The notes below the pieces were generated by a model, which worked only from the letters and a program-made list of their open reading frames with translations, was not told where the DNA came from and did no database searches. This document shows, piece after piece, positions 50,564 through 59,318 of a stretch of 64,000 bases of DNA. Made by a program: the position numbers and the translations under genes. Numbering within the stretch: the stretch's first letter is position 1; every line of letters begins with the position of its first letter. The DNA is from Roseiarcus sp963741405 (GTDB taxonomy: Bacteria > Pseudomonadota > Alphaproteobacteria > Rhizobiales > Beijerinckiaceae): assembly GCA_963741405.1 (NCBI GenBank), contig CAVUHX010000042.1, positions 1 through 64,000 on the forward strand. The letters run 5' to 3'.

Positions 50564-51286
50564 CTACTCTCCAGGGGGAGGCGGCGCGTCTGCCTCCGCC
50601 ATAGGCCGACGAGCGAACGCCAGCCCAGCAGCCCGCTCGAGGTGGGCGCGCATATGCGTCGCGGCGGCGGCCGGATCGCGAGCCAGGACGGCGTCTGCGA
50701 TCGCGCGATGCTCGTGGACGGAAGCTTCGAGGATCTCCGGCGTCAGAATGTTCCCGACCTGAGCCATGATGAGCGGCAGACGCAGTCGCGTCGCGAGCTC
50801 GGACAGTTGCAGGTTGCCGGCAAGCGCCATCATCGCGTCGTGGAAGGCGGCGTTTTCCGCCAGATAGTCCGGTGCGCGCCGACCGCGATCGTCGAAGATC
50901 GGCCGGATCGCCTCGGCAAAGCGCGCACGGGCGTCGGCGCGGTCGGATTGGGCGGCAAGGCGCGCGGCTAGCGATTCCATCTCGACGCGAATCTGAAACA
51001 GTTCGCGGATCGTCCGCGACGACAGGCGACGCACCAGCGCGCCGCGATTTGGCAGGTGCTCGATGAGCCCCTCCGCCGCGAGCCTTCGCAAAGCCTCGCG
51101 AACCGGGCCGCGGCTGACGGCGAAACGGGCGGTGAGGTCGCATTCGACGAGCCGGGACCCTGGCCCGAGCCTCCCGGCCAGAATGTCCTCGCGCAGCTTT
51201 TCGACGACGAAAGCGACTGTTGCGCCGTGCGCAGGCAGGTCTCGCTCCGCCAGCGGCTCGTACGCCTTACGTGTCGCGCGGTCCAT
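50564..51286 (-). CDS. GntR-family regulator with FCD domain
   Basis: Ligand-responsive repressor, about 240 residues. The winged helix is ECDLTARFAVSRGPVREALR and RLAAEGLIEHLPNRGALV; the C-terminal helical FCD domain includes NAAFHDAMMALAGN and EHRAIADAVLARDPAAA, with the histidines that usually bind metal. I start at ATG 51286, because the longer start at 51358 lies between two operator-like palindromes. It is divergent from citryl-CoA lyase and its operon, which it very likely controls. Confidence 0.9.
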   Translation of the reverse strand: MDRATRKAYEPLAERDLPAHGATVAFVVEKLREDILAGRLGPGSRLVECDLTARFAVSRGPVREALRRLAAEGLIEHLPNRGALVRRLSSRTIRELFQIRVEMESLAARLAAQSDRADARARFAEAIRPIFDDRGRRAPDYLAENAAFHDAMMALAGNLQLSELATRLRLPLIMAQVGNILTPEILEASVHEHRAIADAVLARDPAAAATHMRAHLERAAGLAFARRPMAEADAPPPPGE

Positions 51287-51342
51287 CCTCGCGGCTCGCT
51301 CCCGCAGGCGGCGCGCCGATTGACAGCCGCCGGCTCTTTGAT

Positions 51343-51373
51343 ATTGTCCTACAATCATCTTGTCCTATAACAA
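51343..51373. promoter_or_regulatory. Putative GntR operators in the divergent promoter
   Basis: Two adjacent inverted repeats of similar sequence: ATTGTCCTACAAT (51343-51355) and TTGTCCTATAACAA (51360-51373). TTGT/ACAA arms are typical of FCD-type GntR sites. The AT-rich region lies between the gntR and citryl-CoA lyase starts, so one regulator could repress both. Confidence 0.65.
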
Positions 51374-51424
51374 TTCGCGCGCAGTGTGAAGCGATCGGGG
51401 ACGGCGCGGGAGGAGGAGGCGGGC

Positions 51425-52222
51425 ATGCTGATCGGCAAGCCTGGTGCTGCGAAGACCGCGATCGCCGCCGCCGCGGCCGATCGGGTCAGCGTGCGGGGAC
51501 GCGACCTCGCCTCCGACCTGATGGGTGGGACGACCTTCACGGAATTCTTCTTCCTTGCTGCGACCGGCCGGGCGCCAACAACGGACCAGCGCTTCTTTCT
51601 CGATCTGAGCCTGGTCGCGATCGCCGAGCACGGGCTGACGCCCTCGGTGCAGGCGGCGCGGATGACCTACGCCGCTGATCCCGAAGCGCTGCAGGGCGCA
51701 GTCGCTGCCGGCATATTGGGTTGCGGTACGGTGATCCTCGGCGCGGCCGACCTCTGTCGCAGGCTCATCGATGACGTGCTGGCGCGCGCCGACGTGGTCG
51801 GGTCGGTCGACGAGGCGGCGCTCGCGATCGCCCGCGAGCATCGCGAGGCGCGGAAATCCATCGCCGGCTATGGTCACCCGCTACACAAGCCGGTCGATCC
51901 GCGCGCGGAGCGGATGATTGCGCTCGCGCGCGAGCACGGTGTCGCGGGGCGTTCGGTCGAGGCGGCGGTCGCCCTGACGAAGGCCGTTGCGGAGGTCTGG
52001 GGCAAGCCGCTGCCGATGAATGTGTCGATGGCGATCGCGGCGACCTTGAAGGACGCCGATGTGCCGCCGGCGCTCATCCGCGCCGTTCCGATCCTGGCGC
52101 GAACGGCCGGGCTCATCGCCCATCTGATCGAGGAGGCGGAGACGCCGATCGGCTTCTACCTTGCGTCCAAAGGGGAGGAGGCGATCGACCATTCCGCCGC
52201 CGAATCCGGGGGCGCCGCCTGA
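51425..52222 (+). CDS. Citryl-CoA lyase / short citrate synthase-like protein
   Basis: Citrate-synthase-fold enzyme without the large N-terminal domain, 265 residues; short members are annotated as citryl-CoA lyase and cleave a citryl-CoA-type thioester into acetyl-CoA and an oxoacid. GTTFTEFFFLAATGRAPT, then IAGYGHPLHKPVDPRAERM, with the catalytic His in the GYGHP stretch. MNVSMAIAATLKDADVPP and LARTAGLIAHLIEEAETPIG follow. ATG at 51425 has GGAGGAGG upstream; GTG at 51386 is less likely. It overlaps the CoA ligase gene by one base. The true substrate may be another acyl-CoA. Confidence 0.82.
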   Translation: MLIGKPGAAKTAIAAAAADRVSVRGRDLASDLMGGTTFTEFFFLAATGRAPTTDQRFFLDLSLVAIAEHGLTPSVQAARMTYAADPEALQGAVAAGILGCGTVILGAADLCRRLIDDVLARADVVGSVDEAALAIAREHREARKSIAGYGHPLHKPVDPRAERMIALAREHGVAGRSVEAAVALTKAVAEVWGKPLPMNVSMAIAATLKDADVPPALIRAVPILARTAGLIAHLIEEAETPIGFYLASKGEEAIDHSAAESGGAA

Positions 52223-53529
52223 TGCCGATGGTCGAGCCGGAGATCGAGTCCGCGCCGTGGGAGAGGCAGGCGCGCGCCGATGCGCCGCTTTACCTCAGGC
52301 AGATCGAATATCTGTTTGAGCGATCCCGATTCTATCGCGGCAAGCTCGAGCGCGCCGGCTTTGCGACTCATGGCGCGGTCGGGGGGCTCGAGGCGATTCA
52401 CGCGCTGCCGCTGACCGAAAAGGATGAGCTTCGCGCCTCGCGGACGCCGGACGAGCCGATCGGGACCCACCAGACCGCCGCGCCCGAGGAGATCGCCCGC
52501 ATTTATTCGACCAGCGGCACCACCGGGACGCCGAGTTACATTCCGCTGACCGCAGGGGATGTCGACGTCTGGGTTCGTACGTCTGCGCGGTCATACGCGG
52601 CCTCGGGGATCACGAAGGGCGAGCGCATCGTCTCGACCTACAATGCCGGGCCGTTCGTCGCCGGAGCAACGTTCGATGCGTTTGAGCGGCTCGGCGTCTG
52701 TCTCATCCCGGTCGGCTCTGGAAACACCGAGCGGCTGATGGCGGCCGTCGATCTCCTGAAACCCACCGCCGTCGCGATGACTCCGTCATACGCGCTTCAT
52801 CTCGCCGAATGGGGGCGGCAGCGCGGCATGGATCTCGCGAAGTCGAGCGTGAAACGGGTGATGGTGGCGGGAGAACCGGGCGGCGGGGAGCCGGCGATGC
52901 GGGCCAAGCTCGAGGCCGCCTGGGGCGCGAGCGTCATGGAAGCGATGGGCATTGGAGACATATCCATCACCCTGTGGGGCGAATGCGAACAGAAGGCGGG
53001 CATGCATTTCAGCGGCCGCGGCTTCGTCCATATCGAGCTGATCGATCCCGAGACCGGCGCGTCGAAGCCGATTGTCGACGGCGCCGAGGGGGAACTCGTG
53101 CTGACGCACCTCGTCAACCGCTCGGCGCCGCTGCTGCGCTTTCGCACCCGCGATCACGTGCGGGTGAGCGTCGGCCCCTGCGCCTGCGGGCGCACCTCGC
53201 CGCGGGTCCGCTGCATCGGCCGCACCGACGACATGCTGATCGTGCGCGGGGTCAACGTCTTTCCCTCCGCCGTGCGGGAGGTGGTCAACGAATTCGTCCC
53301 CGCGGTCTCCGGGGTCATCATGATCCGCCCGCGCGCCAAAGGCGTGCGGCAGGAGCCGCCGCTGCCGGTCAGCGTCGAAATCGCGCAAGGCGCGCAGATC
53401 GAGGGGCTCGCGGAGCGCATCCGCGCCCGGCTTCGCGACAAGCTCGTCGTGACGACGGAGATCGAGCTCGTGGCCCCGGGCAGCCTGCCGCGCAGCGAAT
53501 ACAAATCCAAACTCGTCGAGAAATCATGA
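52222..53529 (+). CDS. Phenylacetate-CoA ligase-like AMP-forming ligase
   Basis: Activates an organic (often aromatic) acid to its CoA thioester using ATP. 435 residues of the PaaK type: RSRFYRGKLERAG near the start, P-loop-like YSTSGTTGTPSYIPLT, MTPSYALHLAEWG, a GEGELVLT-like strand, then DDMLIVRGVNVFPSAVREVV (hinge and C-terminal domain), ending RSEYKSKLVEKS with the expected lysine. CGRTSPRVRCIGR is also a family feature. The start codon overlaps the previous stop. It probably feeds a CoA-bound intermediate to the citryl-CoA lyase-like enzyme. Confidence 0.88.
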   Translation: MPMVEPEIESAPWERQARADAPLYLRQIEYLFERSRFYRGKLERAGFATHGAVGGLEAIHALPLTEKDELRASRTPDEPIGTHQTAAPEEIARIYSTSGTTGTPSYIPLTAGDVDVWVRTSARSYAASGITKGERIVSTYNAGPFVAGATFDAFERLGVCLIPVGSGNTERLMAAVDLLKPTAVAMTPSYALHLAEWGRQRGMDLAKSSVKRVMVAGEPGGGEPAMRAKLEAAWGASVMEAMGIGDISITLWGECEQKAGMHFSGRGFVHIELIDPETGASKPIVDGAEGELVLTHLVNRSAPLLRFRTRDHVRVSVGPCACGRTSPRVRCIGRTDDMLIVRGVNVFPSAVREVVNEFVPAVSGVIMIRPRAKGVRQEPPLPVSVEIAQGAQIEGLAERIRARLRDKLVVTTEIELVAPGSLPRSEYKSKLVEKS

Positions 53530-53539
53530 GGAGCGGACG

Positions 53540-54142
53540 ATGCAAAAACTTCAGACGCAGGGTCTGCATCACATCACGCTGGTCGGCGCCGACCGCCAGA
53601 CCTCGATCGACTTCTGGGAGGGCGTGCTCGGCATGCCCTTCGTGTTCGAGCAGCCGAACCTCGACAGCGCCGCCGAGAGCCACATCTATTTCGATCCCGG
53701 CGACGGACGGCTGATCACCGTCTTCACCCGTGAGGACCGCAAGCCCATCCAGCGCCGGACGCCGACCGAGCCCGGCTGCGTGCACCACATCGCCTTCAAC
53801 GTCTCGCGCGCCGTCTTCATGCAGGCGGTCGAGCGGCTCGCCGCGCGCGGCATTCCGAACACCGGCGTGCGCGACCGGATGATGTTCGACGCGATCTACT
53901 TCGAGGACCCGCTCGGACTTCTGATCGAGCTCTCGTGCTGGAAGTTCGACGCGCCGGAGGGCTTCACCCGCGCCGACGTTCTGTTCGCCGCCCACAATCT
54001 GCGGGTCGCGCGCGGCGACAGGGCGATCAACGAAGTCCACATTGCCGACGCGGTCGAGAGCCTCGTCAAGGCGTCAACGAAAAGCCTGTCGGAGGACCGC
54101 TCGGCGAAAGACCCCTACCGGCGTTCCGCGCCGGCGCACTAG
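53540..54142 (+). CDS. VOC-family dioxygenase/isomerase-like protein
   Basis: Vicinal-oxygen-chelate metal enzyme, 200 residues, with two beta-alpha-beta modules. Likely metal ligands are the His in GLHHITLVGADRQTS, the His in GCVHHIAFNVS, and the Glu in LGLLIELSCWKF. Such proteins act as ring-cleaving dioxygenases, glyoxalases or epimerases. It lies 10 bases after the ligase gene, with GAGGAG upstream. In this operon a ring-cleavage or isomerisation step is plausible, but not proven by sequence. Confidence 0.85.
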   Translation: MQKLQTQGLHHITLVGADRQTSIDFWEGVLGMPFVFEQPNLDSAAESHIYFDPGDGRLITVFTREDRKPIQRRTPTEPGCVHHIAFNVSRAVFMQAVERLAARGIPNTGVRDRMMFDAIYFEDPLGLLIELSCWKFDAPEGFTRADVLFAAHNLRVARGDRAINEVHIADAVESLVKASTKSLSEDRSAKDPYRRSAPAH

Positions 54143-54166
54143 CAACAGGAACCACGGAGGAAACCC

Positions 54167-54862
54167 ATGTCTGCGATCAAACTGCACATCATCAAGCCGA
54201 GCGTGAACAACATGACGGCGCGCGTGTTCGTGCGCGCCGCCAAGCTCGACTTCACCGAGGACGACGCCTACGGCAAGACGCGCACGGAGGAATTCTCGGC
54301 GAGGAACCCGGCGCATCTGACGCCGATGATGGAAGCGCCGGGCCTGCCGAAGGGGGTGCTGTGGGAGAGCTGCGCGATCATGCAGTATCTCTGCAACAAG
54401 CATCACCTCGACACATTCTATCCGACCGAGCCGGAAAAGCGCGCCATGGTCGACAGCGCGATGTTCTATATCGTCGGCACGCTCTACCCCTACATCGCGC
54501 GCGCGACCTATGGGGCGCTGGGCTTCCCCCACTATCCGGGCGAGGTCGGCGCGAGCGACGCCGACGCGGCGGCGAAGGACAAGGCGCAGAAGGCGGCGGC
54601 AGCCGCGGTCGGCGAAACCCTCGAAGTGTTCCGCAAGTTCTATCTCGACGGCAAGACCTTCATCGGCGGCGACCACGTCTCGATCGCCGACATCCGCTTC
54701 GCCTGCAGCCTCGAGTTCCTGCACGCGATCGACTACGCCTTCCCGGAATGGATCACGAAATACACGTCGGCCGTCGAAACGGCGCTCGGCGACGCCTATG
54801 CGGAGCCGGCAGGGGATGTGGAGGGGTATATCGCCTATGTGAAGGGGCAGAAGAAGGGGTAG
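54167..54862 (+). CDS. Glutathione S-transferase family protein
   Basis: 231 residues. The thioredoxin-like N-terminal domain has KPSVNNMTARVFVRAAKLDF, NPAHLTPMMEAPGLPKGVLW, and ESCAIMQYLCNKHHLD (the glutathione gamma-glutamyl site ES.AI). The helical C-terminal domain has FIGGDHVSIADIRFACSLEF. The start has GGAGGAAA. It lies 24 bases after the VOC gene, so it is the last gene of the operon. It could be a glutathione-dependent isomerase or ether-cleaving enzyme, as in some aromatic pathways; that is inference. Confidence 0.86.
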   Translation: MSAIKLHIIKPSVNNMTARVFVRAAKLDFTEDDAYGKTRTEEFSARNPAHLTPMMEAPGLPKGVLWESCAIMQYLCNKHHLDTFYPTEPEKRAMVDSAMFYIVGTLYPYIARATYGALGFPHYPGEVGASDADAAAKDKAQKAAAAAVGETLEVFRKFYLDGKTFIGGDHVSIADIRFACSLEFLHAIDYAFPEWITKYTSAVETALGDAYAEPAGDVEGYIAYVKGQKKG

Positions 54863-54927
54863 GGACAGGCGACGCGGGGGCGGCGCGAAAACCGCCGTCC
54901 CGTCATCATGGGATTCAGGAAACCCCC

Positions 54928-55431
54928 GTGAGCCAGCGGTTCCAAAAAGCTCAAGCTCTCTTTGCACTTGTATTGATACTTGGGCCGAGCCATGCGGCTG
55001 GCCGGAGCCTCACGCTTGCGTCCGACTTTGCCGATTTCAAAGTGCCCAAGGTATACCGCGGAACCGTGCACCAACCCAGTTTCCGAGGTCGCAGCCGCGA
55101 GTTCGCCGAGTATCGGACCAGGATTTGCAAGGCGCTGAATACGGGGCCAAATTTTGCGGGAAAATATTCACTGGTCGAGTTCGGCTGTGGCAGCGGGGGG
55201 TGCGTGATGGGATTTGTAACCGACTTGACCAACGGCTCCATTCTGCCCCTCCCAGTCGGTGGTGAGGAGAACTTGTATCTGGAGTTATCCTATCGGTTGG
55301 ATAGTCGGCTTATCTCGGCTCAGTGGATCAACAATGGACGCTGCATTCAGCAAAAATTCGCGATCGCGGGGGCGCGATACGATAAGTCTGAAATAAAGGA
55401 TGTGGGGCCTGAAGAATCTTGCGACCAATAG
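54928..55431 (+). CDS. Secreted hypothetical protein
   Basis: 167 residues from GTG at 54928, with AGGA seven bases upstream. Signal peptide (KAQALFALVLILGPSHAAG), then a compact domain of about 140 residues: YRGTVHQPSFRGRSREFAEY, NTGPNFAGKYSLVEFGCGSG, CVMGFVTDLTNGSILPLPVG, and four or more cysteines that could pair in the periplasm. I have seen similar secreted proteins in proteobacteria but know no function. It faces the 3' end of the peptidoglycan hydrolase gene. Confidence 0.78.
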   Translation: MSQRFQKAQALFALVLILGPSHAAGRSLTLASDFADFKVPKVYRGTVHQPSFRGRSREFAEYRTRICKALNTGPNFAGKYSLVEFGCGSGGCVMGFVTDLTNGSILPLPVGGEENLYLELSYRLDSRLISAQWINNGRCIQQKFAIAGARYDKSEIKDVGPEESCDQ

Positions 55432-55440
55432 TCATTTTCA

Positions 55441-57405
55441 TTAGATGAGGACGGAATTAATTGCCTCGATGAGTGCAGGTACAGAGACGAGAGCTTTATT
55501 CAATCCGTCCCCCGCGTAGAAACTTTGGCCGCGCGCGACGGTCTTGTTGCCCCTTTTTACGTCCTTCGGGACAGGCAACGAGGCCCATTCTTTAGCCAGA
55601 TTGACGCCAAAATCTTCGGCAGACAGGGATTTCGCCAGAAATCGACCAAGACCGCGACGAGTCAGCAGGCGAACGGCCAGCTTGTCCTGAGTCGGCTCAT
55701 CAAATTTAGCCTCAGACGACAGTTTTAGCTCAGTTAATAGGCTCGTTAAGGTCGGCTGAATGAACTGATATCTACCAACCGCAGAAGACTTGTTGCCTTT
55801 TCTCGTGAAGGCGCTCTGCCACTGCAAAACATCGGCGAGTGACATTGCAGTGAATTCAGGGTTATTTTTGTTGCCGGAATTGCCGAAAAACGCGTTGTAG
55901 TTTCCATTACTCTCGAATCCTGAGATGAAGTCGAGAAGATTCGAGAATTGCCCTGCAGTGGCCTGTGCCAGGGCGTGGTCCGCATTGGCGCCCTGGCGTT
56001 GCTCAATAGGGCTAAACCACCGGATACCGACGATTTTTGACCGCGCAAATTTGCTAAGCCTTACGGTATGTCCCTGATTTCCACCCAAGATCTCGACGAG
56101 ATCCGTGTTGGCGTCGAAATAGCGTGAGAAGAATCCGACGTGACCGATGCGAGTCGTACCAGCATCCGGCGAGAGAACGACGATCGCTCCTCGCGGCACA
56201 TCCGATTGACCGAGGGGCACGGAGACGTTGCCCCAATTGGCCCAACTCGACGCTCGCGCAGGCTCTGCCGGCAGGGAAACGGGCGGGTCGCATTTGGTCA
56301 GGCAAAAGCCCGCAAACGCTCCGCACCAAGGTTCGACCACGGCGGTCTTGAAGTCGATGGCGTTGAAATAGTCGAGAACACGCTTTTGCCCGTCGGGTGT
56401 GCTCTGATCGCCCAGTCTTGATGTCCAGACGTCGAGTTCGGCTTGAGCAAAGACGACCCAGGGAGCGGCGCCATCGACCTTGGGAAGATCTTCAGGGTTA
56501 TTGTCGCGAATGAGCCCGAAGGCCTTTTCAAGCTCCGAGTTCAGCAACTGGTCGGCGTTGATCAACAATCCGTCGATCGTCTCGATGGTTCCCGTGTCCG
56601 TGTTCTTGAGAAGCGCCCCGCGAAACTCAACCAGCTTCTGCAGATCGCCGGCAGAGAATATCGGGGGCGCCAGAACCGCGTCGGCGGCGAGGCCGCCTTT
56701 GTCATCCATTTTGGCGGCGCGAACTGCAACCGCGGCCTCTACGCTGAGCATCATGGCGAGGAGAACATCGACATAGCTTGGCACATAGGGACCCGTCGGA
56801 CCGGTAGTCGTGGGGTCGCCGCTTTGGTTGTCCCGGTCACTGATCGCCTTGCTGATTGACGACATCGCATCGAGTGCGAGGAACGCCGCACCGGAGACCT
56901 GGTTGAGGCCAACCTCGCGATCAGCAATCGTGTAGCCAGCGCCAAAAGGTGATGACAAAAAACCTTGCCACTTCGCGGTCGAGATCTGAAACGGGCCAAT
57001 CCCATCGGTAAGCGGATTTTTTGAGCCAATATTTTTGAGCTTCAATTCAATGTCAGCCCACGCGATCAGGAAATCGGCGGTGATGAAGAAGCGACTCTTG
57101 TTGACGATGGGGTCATTGAATCGGCGCTCGGCATCGACACACGCCTTAAGGAAGGACCAGAGACTGAAGTCGAGGACTGGGGGGGCCTGCACCTCCTGAA
57201 GAAGATCGCCGATCTCACCCTTGAACTTGACCCATCCTTGAATGGGATGAGTAAATTCCGATAAGATCAGAAGCTTTACGAATGCCCCGTCGGGGCTCGT
57301 TTCAAGGCTACGCCCGATTTCGCCGTGCTCCATCCTCGCGACTATCGGATCTAGTGGGTCGGGGTTATTTCGTATCCCGATGGCAAACAGCGCCTCGTAA
57401 AACAT
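55441..57405 (-). CDS. Multi-module peptidoglycan hydrolase (SH3-like, SLT-like, CHAP-like, lysozyme-like)
   Basis: 654 residues with four apparent modules. Residues 1-70: SH3-like (EIGRSLETSPDGAFVKLLIL). About 80-190: a lytic-transglycosylase-like part (LTDGIGPFQISTAKWQGFLS, GAAFLALDAM). About 350-450: a TIGR02594/CHAP-like amidase part, with WCGAFAGFC (candidate Cys), RGAIVVLSP, GHVGFFSRYF (candidate His) and ILGGNQGHTVRLS. About 490-654: a phage-lysozyme-like part (FESNGNYNAFFGNSGNKNN with candidate Glu, SAVGRYQFIQPTL). No signal peptide is evident, so export would need another route. ATG at 57405 has GGGGAGAAGCG directly upstream. It lies 23 bases after the lipoprotein gene; the two form an operon. 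Module boundaries are approximate. Confidence 0.72.
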   Translation of the reverse strand: MFYEALFAIGIRNNPDPLDPIVARMEHGEIGRSLETSPDGAFVKLLILSEFTHPIQGWVKFKGEIGDLLQEVQAPPVLDFSLWSFLKACVDAERRFNDPIVNKSRFFITADFLIAWADIELKLKNIGSKNPLTDGIGPFQISTAKWQGFLSSPFGAGYTIADREVGLNQVSGAAFLALDAMSSISKAISDRDNQSGDPTTTGPTGPYVPSYVDVLLAMMLSVEAAVAVRAAKMDDKGGLAADAVLAPPIFSAGDLQKLVEFRGALLKNTDTGTIETIDGLLINADQLLNSELEKAFGLIRDNNPEDLPKVDGAAPWVVFAQAELDVWTSRLGDQSTPDGQKRVLDYFNAIDFKTAVVEPWCGAFAGFCLTKCDPPVSLPAEPARASSWANWGNVSVPLGQSDVPRGAIVVLSPDAGTTRIGHVGFFSRYFDANTDLVEILGGNQGHTVRLSKFARSKIVGIRWFSPIEQRQGANADHALAQATAGQFSNLLDFISGFESNGNYNAFFGNSGNKNNPEFTAMSLADVLQWQSAFTRKGNKSSAVGRYQFIQPTLTSLLTELKLSSEAKFDEPTQDKLAVRLLTRRGLGRFLAKSLSAEDFGVNLAKEWASLPVPKDVKRGNKTVARGQSFYAGDGLNKALVSVPALIEAINSVLI

Positions 57406-57428
57406 TCGCTTCTCCCCCCGTTGACCAG

Positions 57429-58772
57429 TCAATCCTGAATTGGCGCAACTTTCATCACAAAATCTGGGGTAATTTGATGCTTGAACATCTCGTCAGGTCC
57501 GCTGTCAAGACCAAGTTCCTTGCGCCACTTCGCAATTTCCGATCTCAGGTTCTGAAAGGATGCGTTCTTGTCAGTGATCTTGAATTTATCTCTGATTGCT
57601 GCAGATATGTCGTCCCCCAACTTCGGCGCGCCCGGTTCCTTGGAACTGAGCAGCCAACTTTCGAGATAGTTCTCGGCGCCAGTCGAGCAGCGATTAACAT
57701 TCCGAAGCAATCCAACGTCCGCCTGCGTCAACGTGACGGGCTGGGACCGCCAATTCTGGTCGGCGCTTTTATTGTTTGCGACCGCCAAATAGATTTTAAG
57801 CCCGAGCTCAGTCTCAGCATTGAACGAGCCATGTGGACTTTCAGGGAGGCAAAGCGACCTTTGGATGGCCTGGGCCGTCGGCACATCGATTGTGACGCTG
57901 GGGCTGACGTCCTTCCACCCGGCGGCCTCCGCAGGAGCTTGTCTGGTCGGCTTGATAGTGACTGCAGCCGACGTGCGCTGGGGCCCGGCCTGCCTGGTGA
58001 CGGGCGCCGCCGTCCGAGGCTGAGTGACCTGCGGCGCGAACCGGTCCGCAACGATTACGTCCGGCGATGGATTACTTCGGGTCGGGCTCTGAGGAATCGC
58101 CCTTGTGTTGGCCACGCGCTCGACAAGTCTCGCCTCGATATTGGGGGGGAGACATATTGCAAGATAGTCTTGCATCAGGTGGTAGGCGGCGGAGGGCGAT
58201 GTGATGGAAGCGGGGTTCACGCCGCTTCGGTATGCTGTCTGAAGCTCCTTCACGAAACCGTAGGTCGTTGCGGGAGGGAGTTGGAAAAGAAAGCTTCCTG
58301 CGACAGAGTTGGTAAGGGATGAACTGAACCCAAATGCGGCCGCGACCACGCCGAACGTTATCTCTGAGGCCCGGGTGATCGTCAGGACCGCGGCGGTCGC
58401 CTGGCTGCCGGCCTGCAAAACATCCTGTGCGAACTGCCTGTCCCGCTGCAAATAAAATAGTTTATCAAAGTAAGTTGCGCATTGATCATCAATAAAATTG
58501 AAGCCGGCGACAGCAACATCGTAATAAAGTGGCGAAGTGTAAAAACCGTCTATTGGAATATTATTATCCCGCGCTAAGGCGTCTATAATCAATTTCGTGT
58601 TTCCGCTGGCTGATATCACATCGGAACTCAGCAAAACTGCGCTCGGACCACGAATACCGCCAAACCCTGACGAGCCGCAAGCGGCGAGACCAAGTGACAA
58701 GCAAGTGGAAAGCAAAGAAAGAATGATTTTCTTCGAAGAAGACCATACTCCATTTGAGGCATCACGCCGCAT
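57429..58772 (-). CDS. Lipoprotein of unknown function
   Basis: About 447 residues. KKIILSLLSTCLSLGLAACG is a lipoprotein signal with the lipobox LAAC, so the mature protein starts at Cys and is membrane anchored. No known domain. The N-terminal part (DQCATYFDKLFYLQRDRQFA, VLTITRASEITFGVVAAAFG) is helical; a Pro/Thr/Arg linker (about residues 240-290) follows; then a C-terminal helical part with DKNASFQNLRSEIAKWRKEL. ATG at 58772 is preceded by GGGGGCGAG; longer starts at 58790 and 58865 are possible. It is first of a two-gene operon with the peptidoglycan hydrolase. The 5' part is clearly richer in A+T than the window average. Confidence 0.7.
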   Translation of the reverse strand: MRRDASNGVWSSSKKIILSLLSTCLSLGLAACGSSGFGGIRGPSAVLLSSDVISASGNTKLIIDALARDNNIPIDGFYTSPLYYDVAVAGFNFIDDQCATYFDKLFYLQRDRQFAQDVLQAGSQATAAVLTITRASEITFGVVAAAFGFSSSLTNSVAGSFLFQLPPATTYGFVKELQTAYRSGVNPASITSPSAAYHLMQDYLAICLPPNIEARLVERVANTRAIPQSPTRSNPSPDVIVADRFAPQVTQPRTAAPVTRQAGPQRTSAAVTIKPTRQAPAEAAGWKDVSPSVTIDVPTAQAIQRSLCLPESPHGSFNAETELGLKIYLAVANNKSADQNWRSQPVTLTQADVGLLRNVNRCSTGAENYLESWLLSSKEPGAPKLGDDISAAIRDKFKITDKNASFQNLRSEIAKWRKELGLDSGPDEMFKHQITPDFVMKVAPIQD

Positions 58773-59318
58773 TCTCGCCCCCGTGTCCATTGCGTTGACC
58801 GATTTCGTCCGTCGGCTGCGGCGTGTCTTGAAATTCAGGCGACGGAACGCGGACCCCCGACGCACTCAGCCAGAACAGCGGTTGCCTGACGCCCCGGCGT
58901 CCGCGGCGAGATCCGCACCGGAGGTAGAATTTGGCTGAATATTGTTTATCTTGGTTAATACAGGGTTAAGATGATTATCAGCGACGATCTCGCCGTTGAG
59001 GAATAGCGGGCAAACGGCGTGTCCTCGGGCTCGGCGGGAAACAACTGAAATGGGTCGACCGGCTTCGCGGGGCCGGACTCGCTGCCGTCGTGCCCTGATG
59101 TTCACCCGTCCCCGACAGGGATTGCGCAGGGATACTTGGTGTGGCCGCCGGGCGCGGGTGCTCTAGCTAATGCGACGCTTTATTTCGGTTGGGCGACCAT
59201 GGATGGTTCGTCCGATGCGACCTCAGGCGTGACGCTCGTCACTGCCCCCAGGGCGTTTTTGGTATACTTGGCGTTTTGTGAGTAGAGTTGCATTTTGATC
59301 GAAGGGGGGGTATTAGCG
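58773..59318. promoter_or_regulatory. Divergent intergenic region
   Basis: About 545 bases between the lipoprotein operon and the membrane protein gene. Short frames on both strands look unlike genes. An AT-rich stretch (58932-58982) is a candidate promoter zone. No clear operator seen. Confidence 0.45.
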
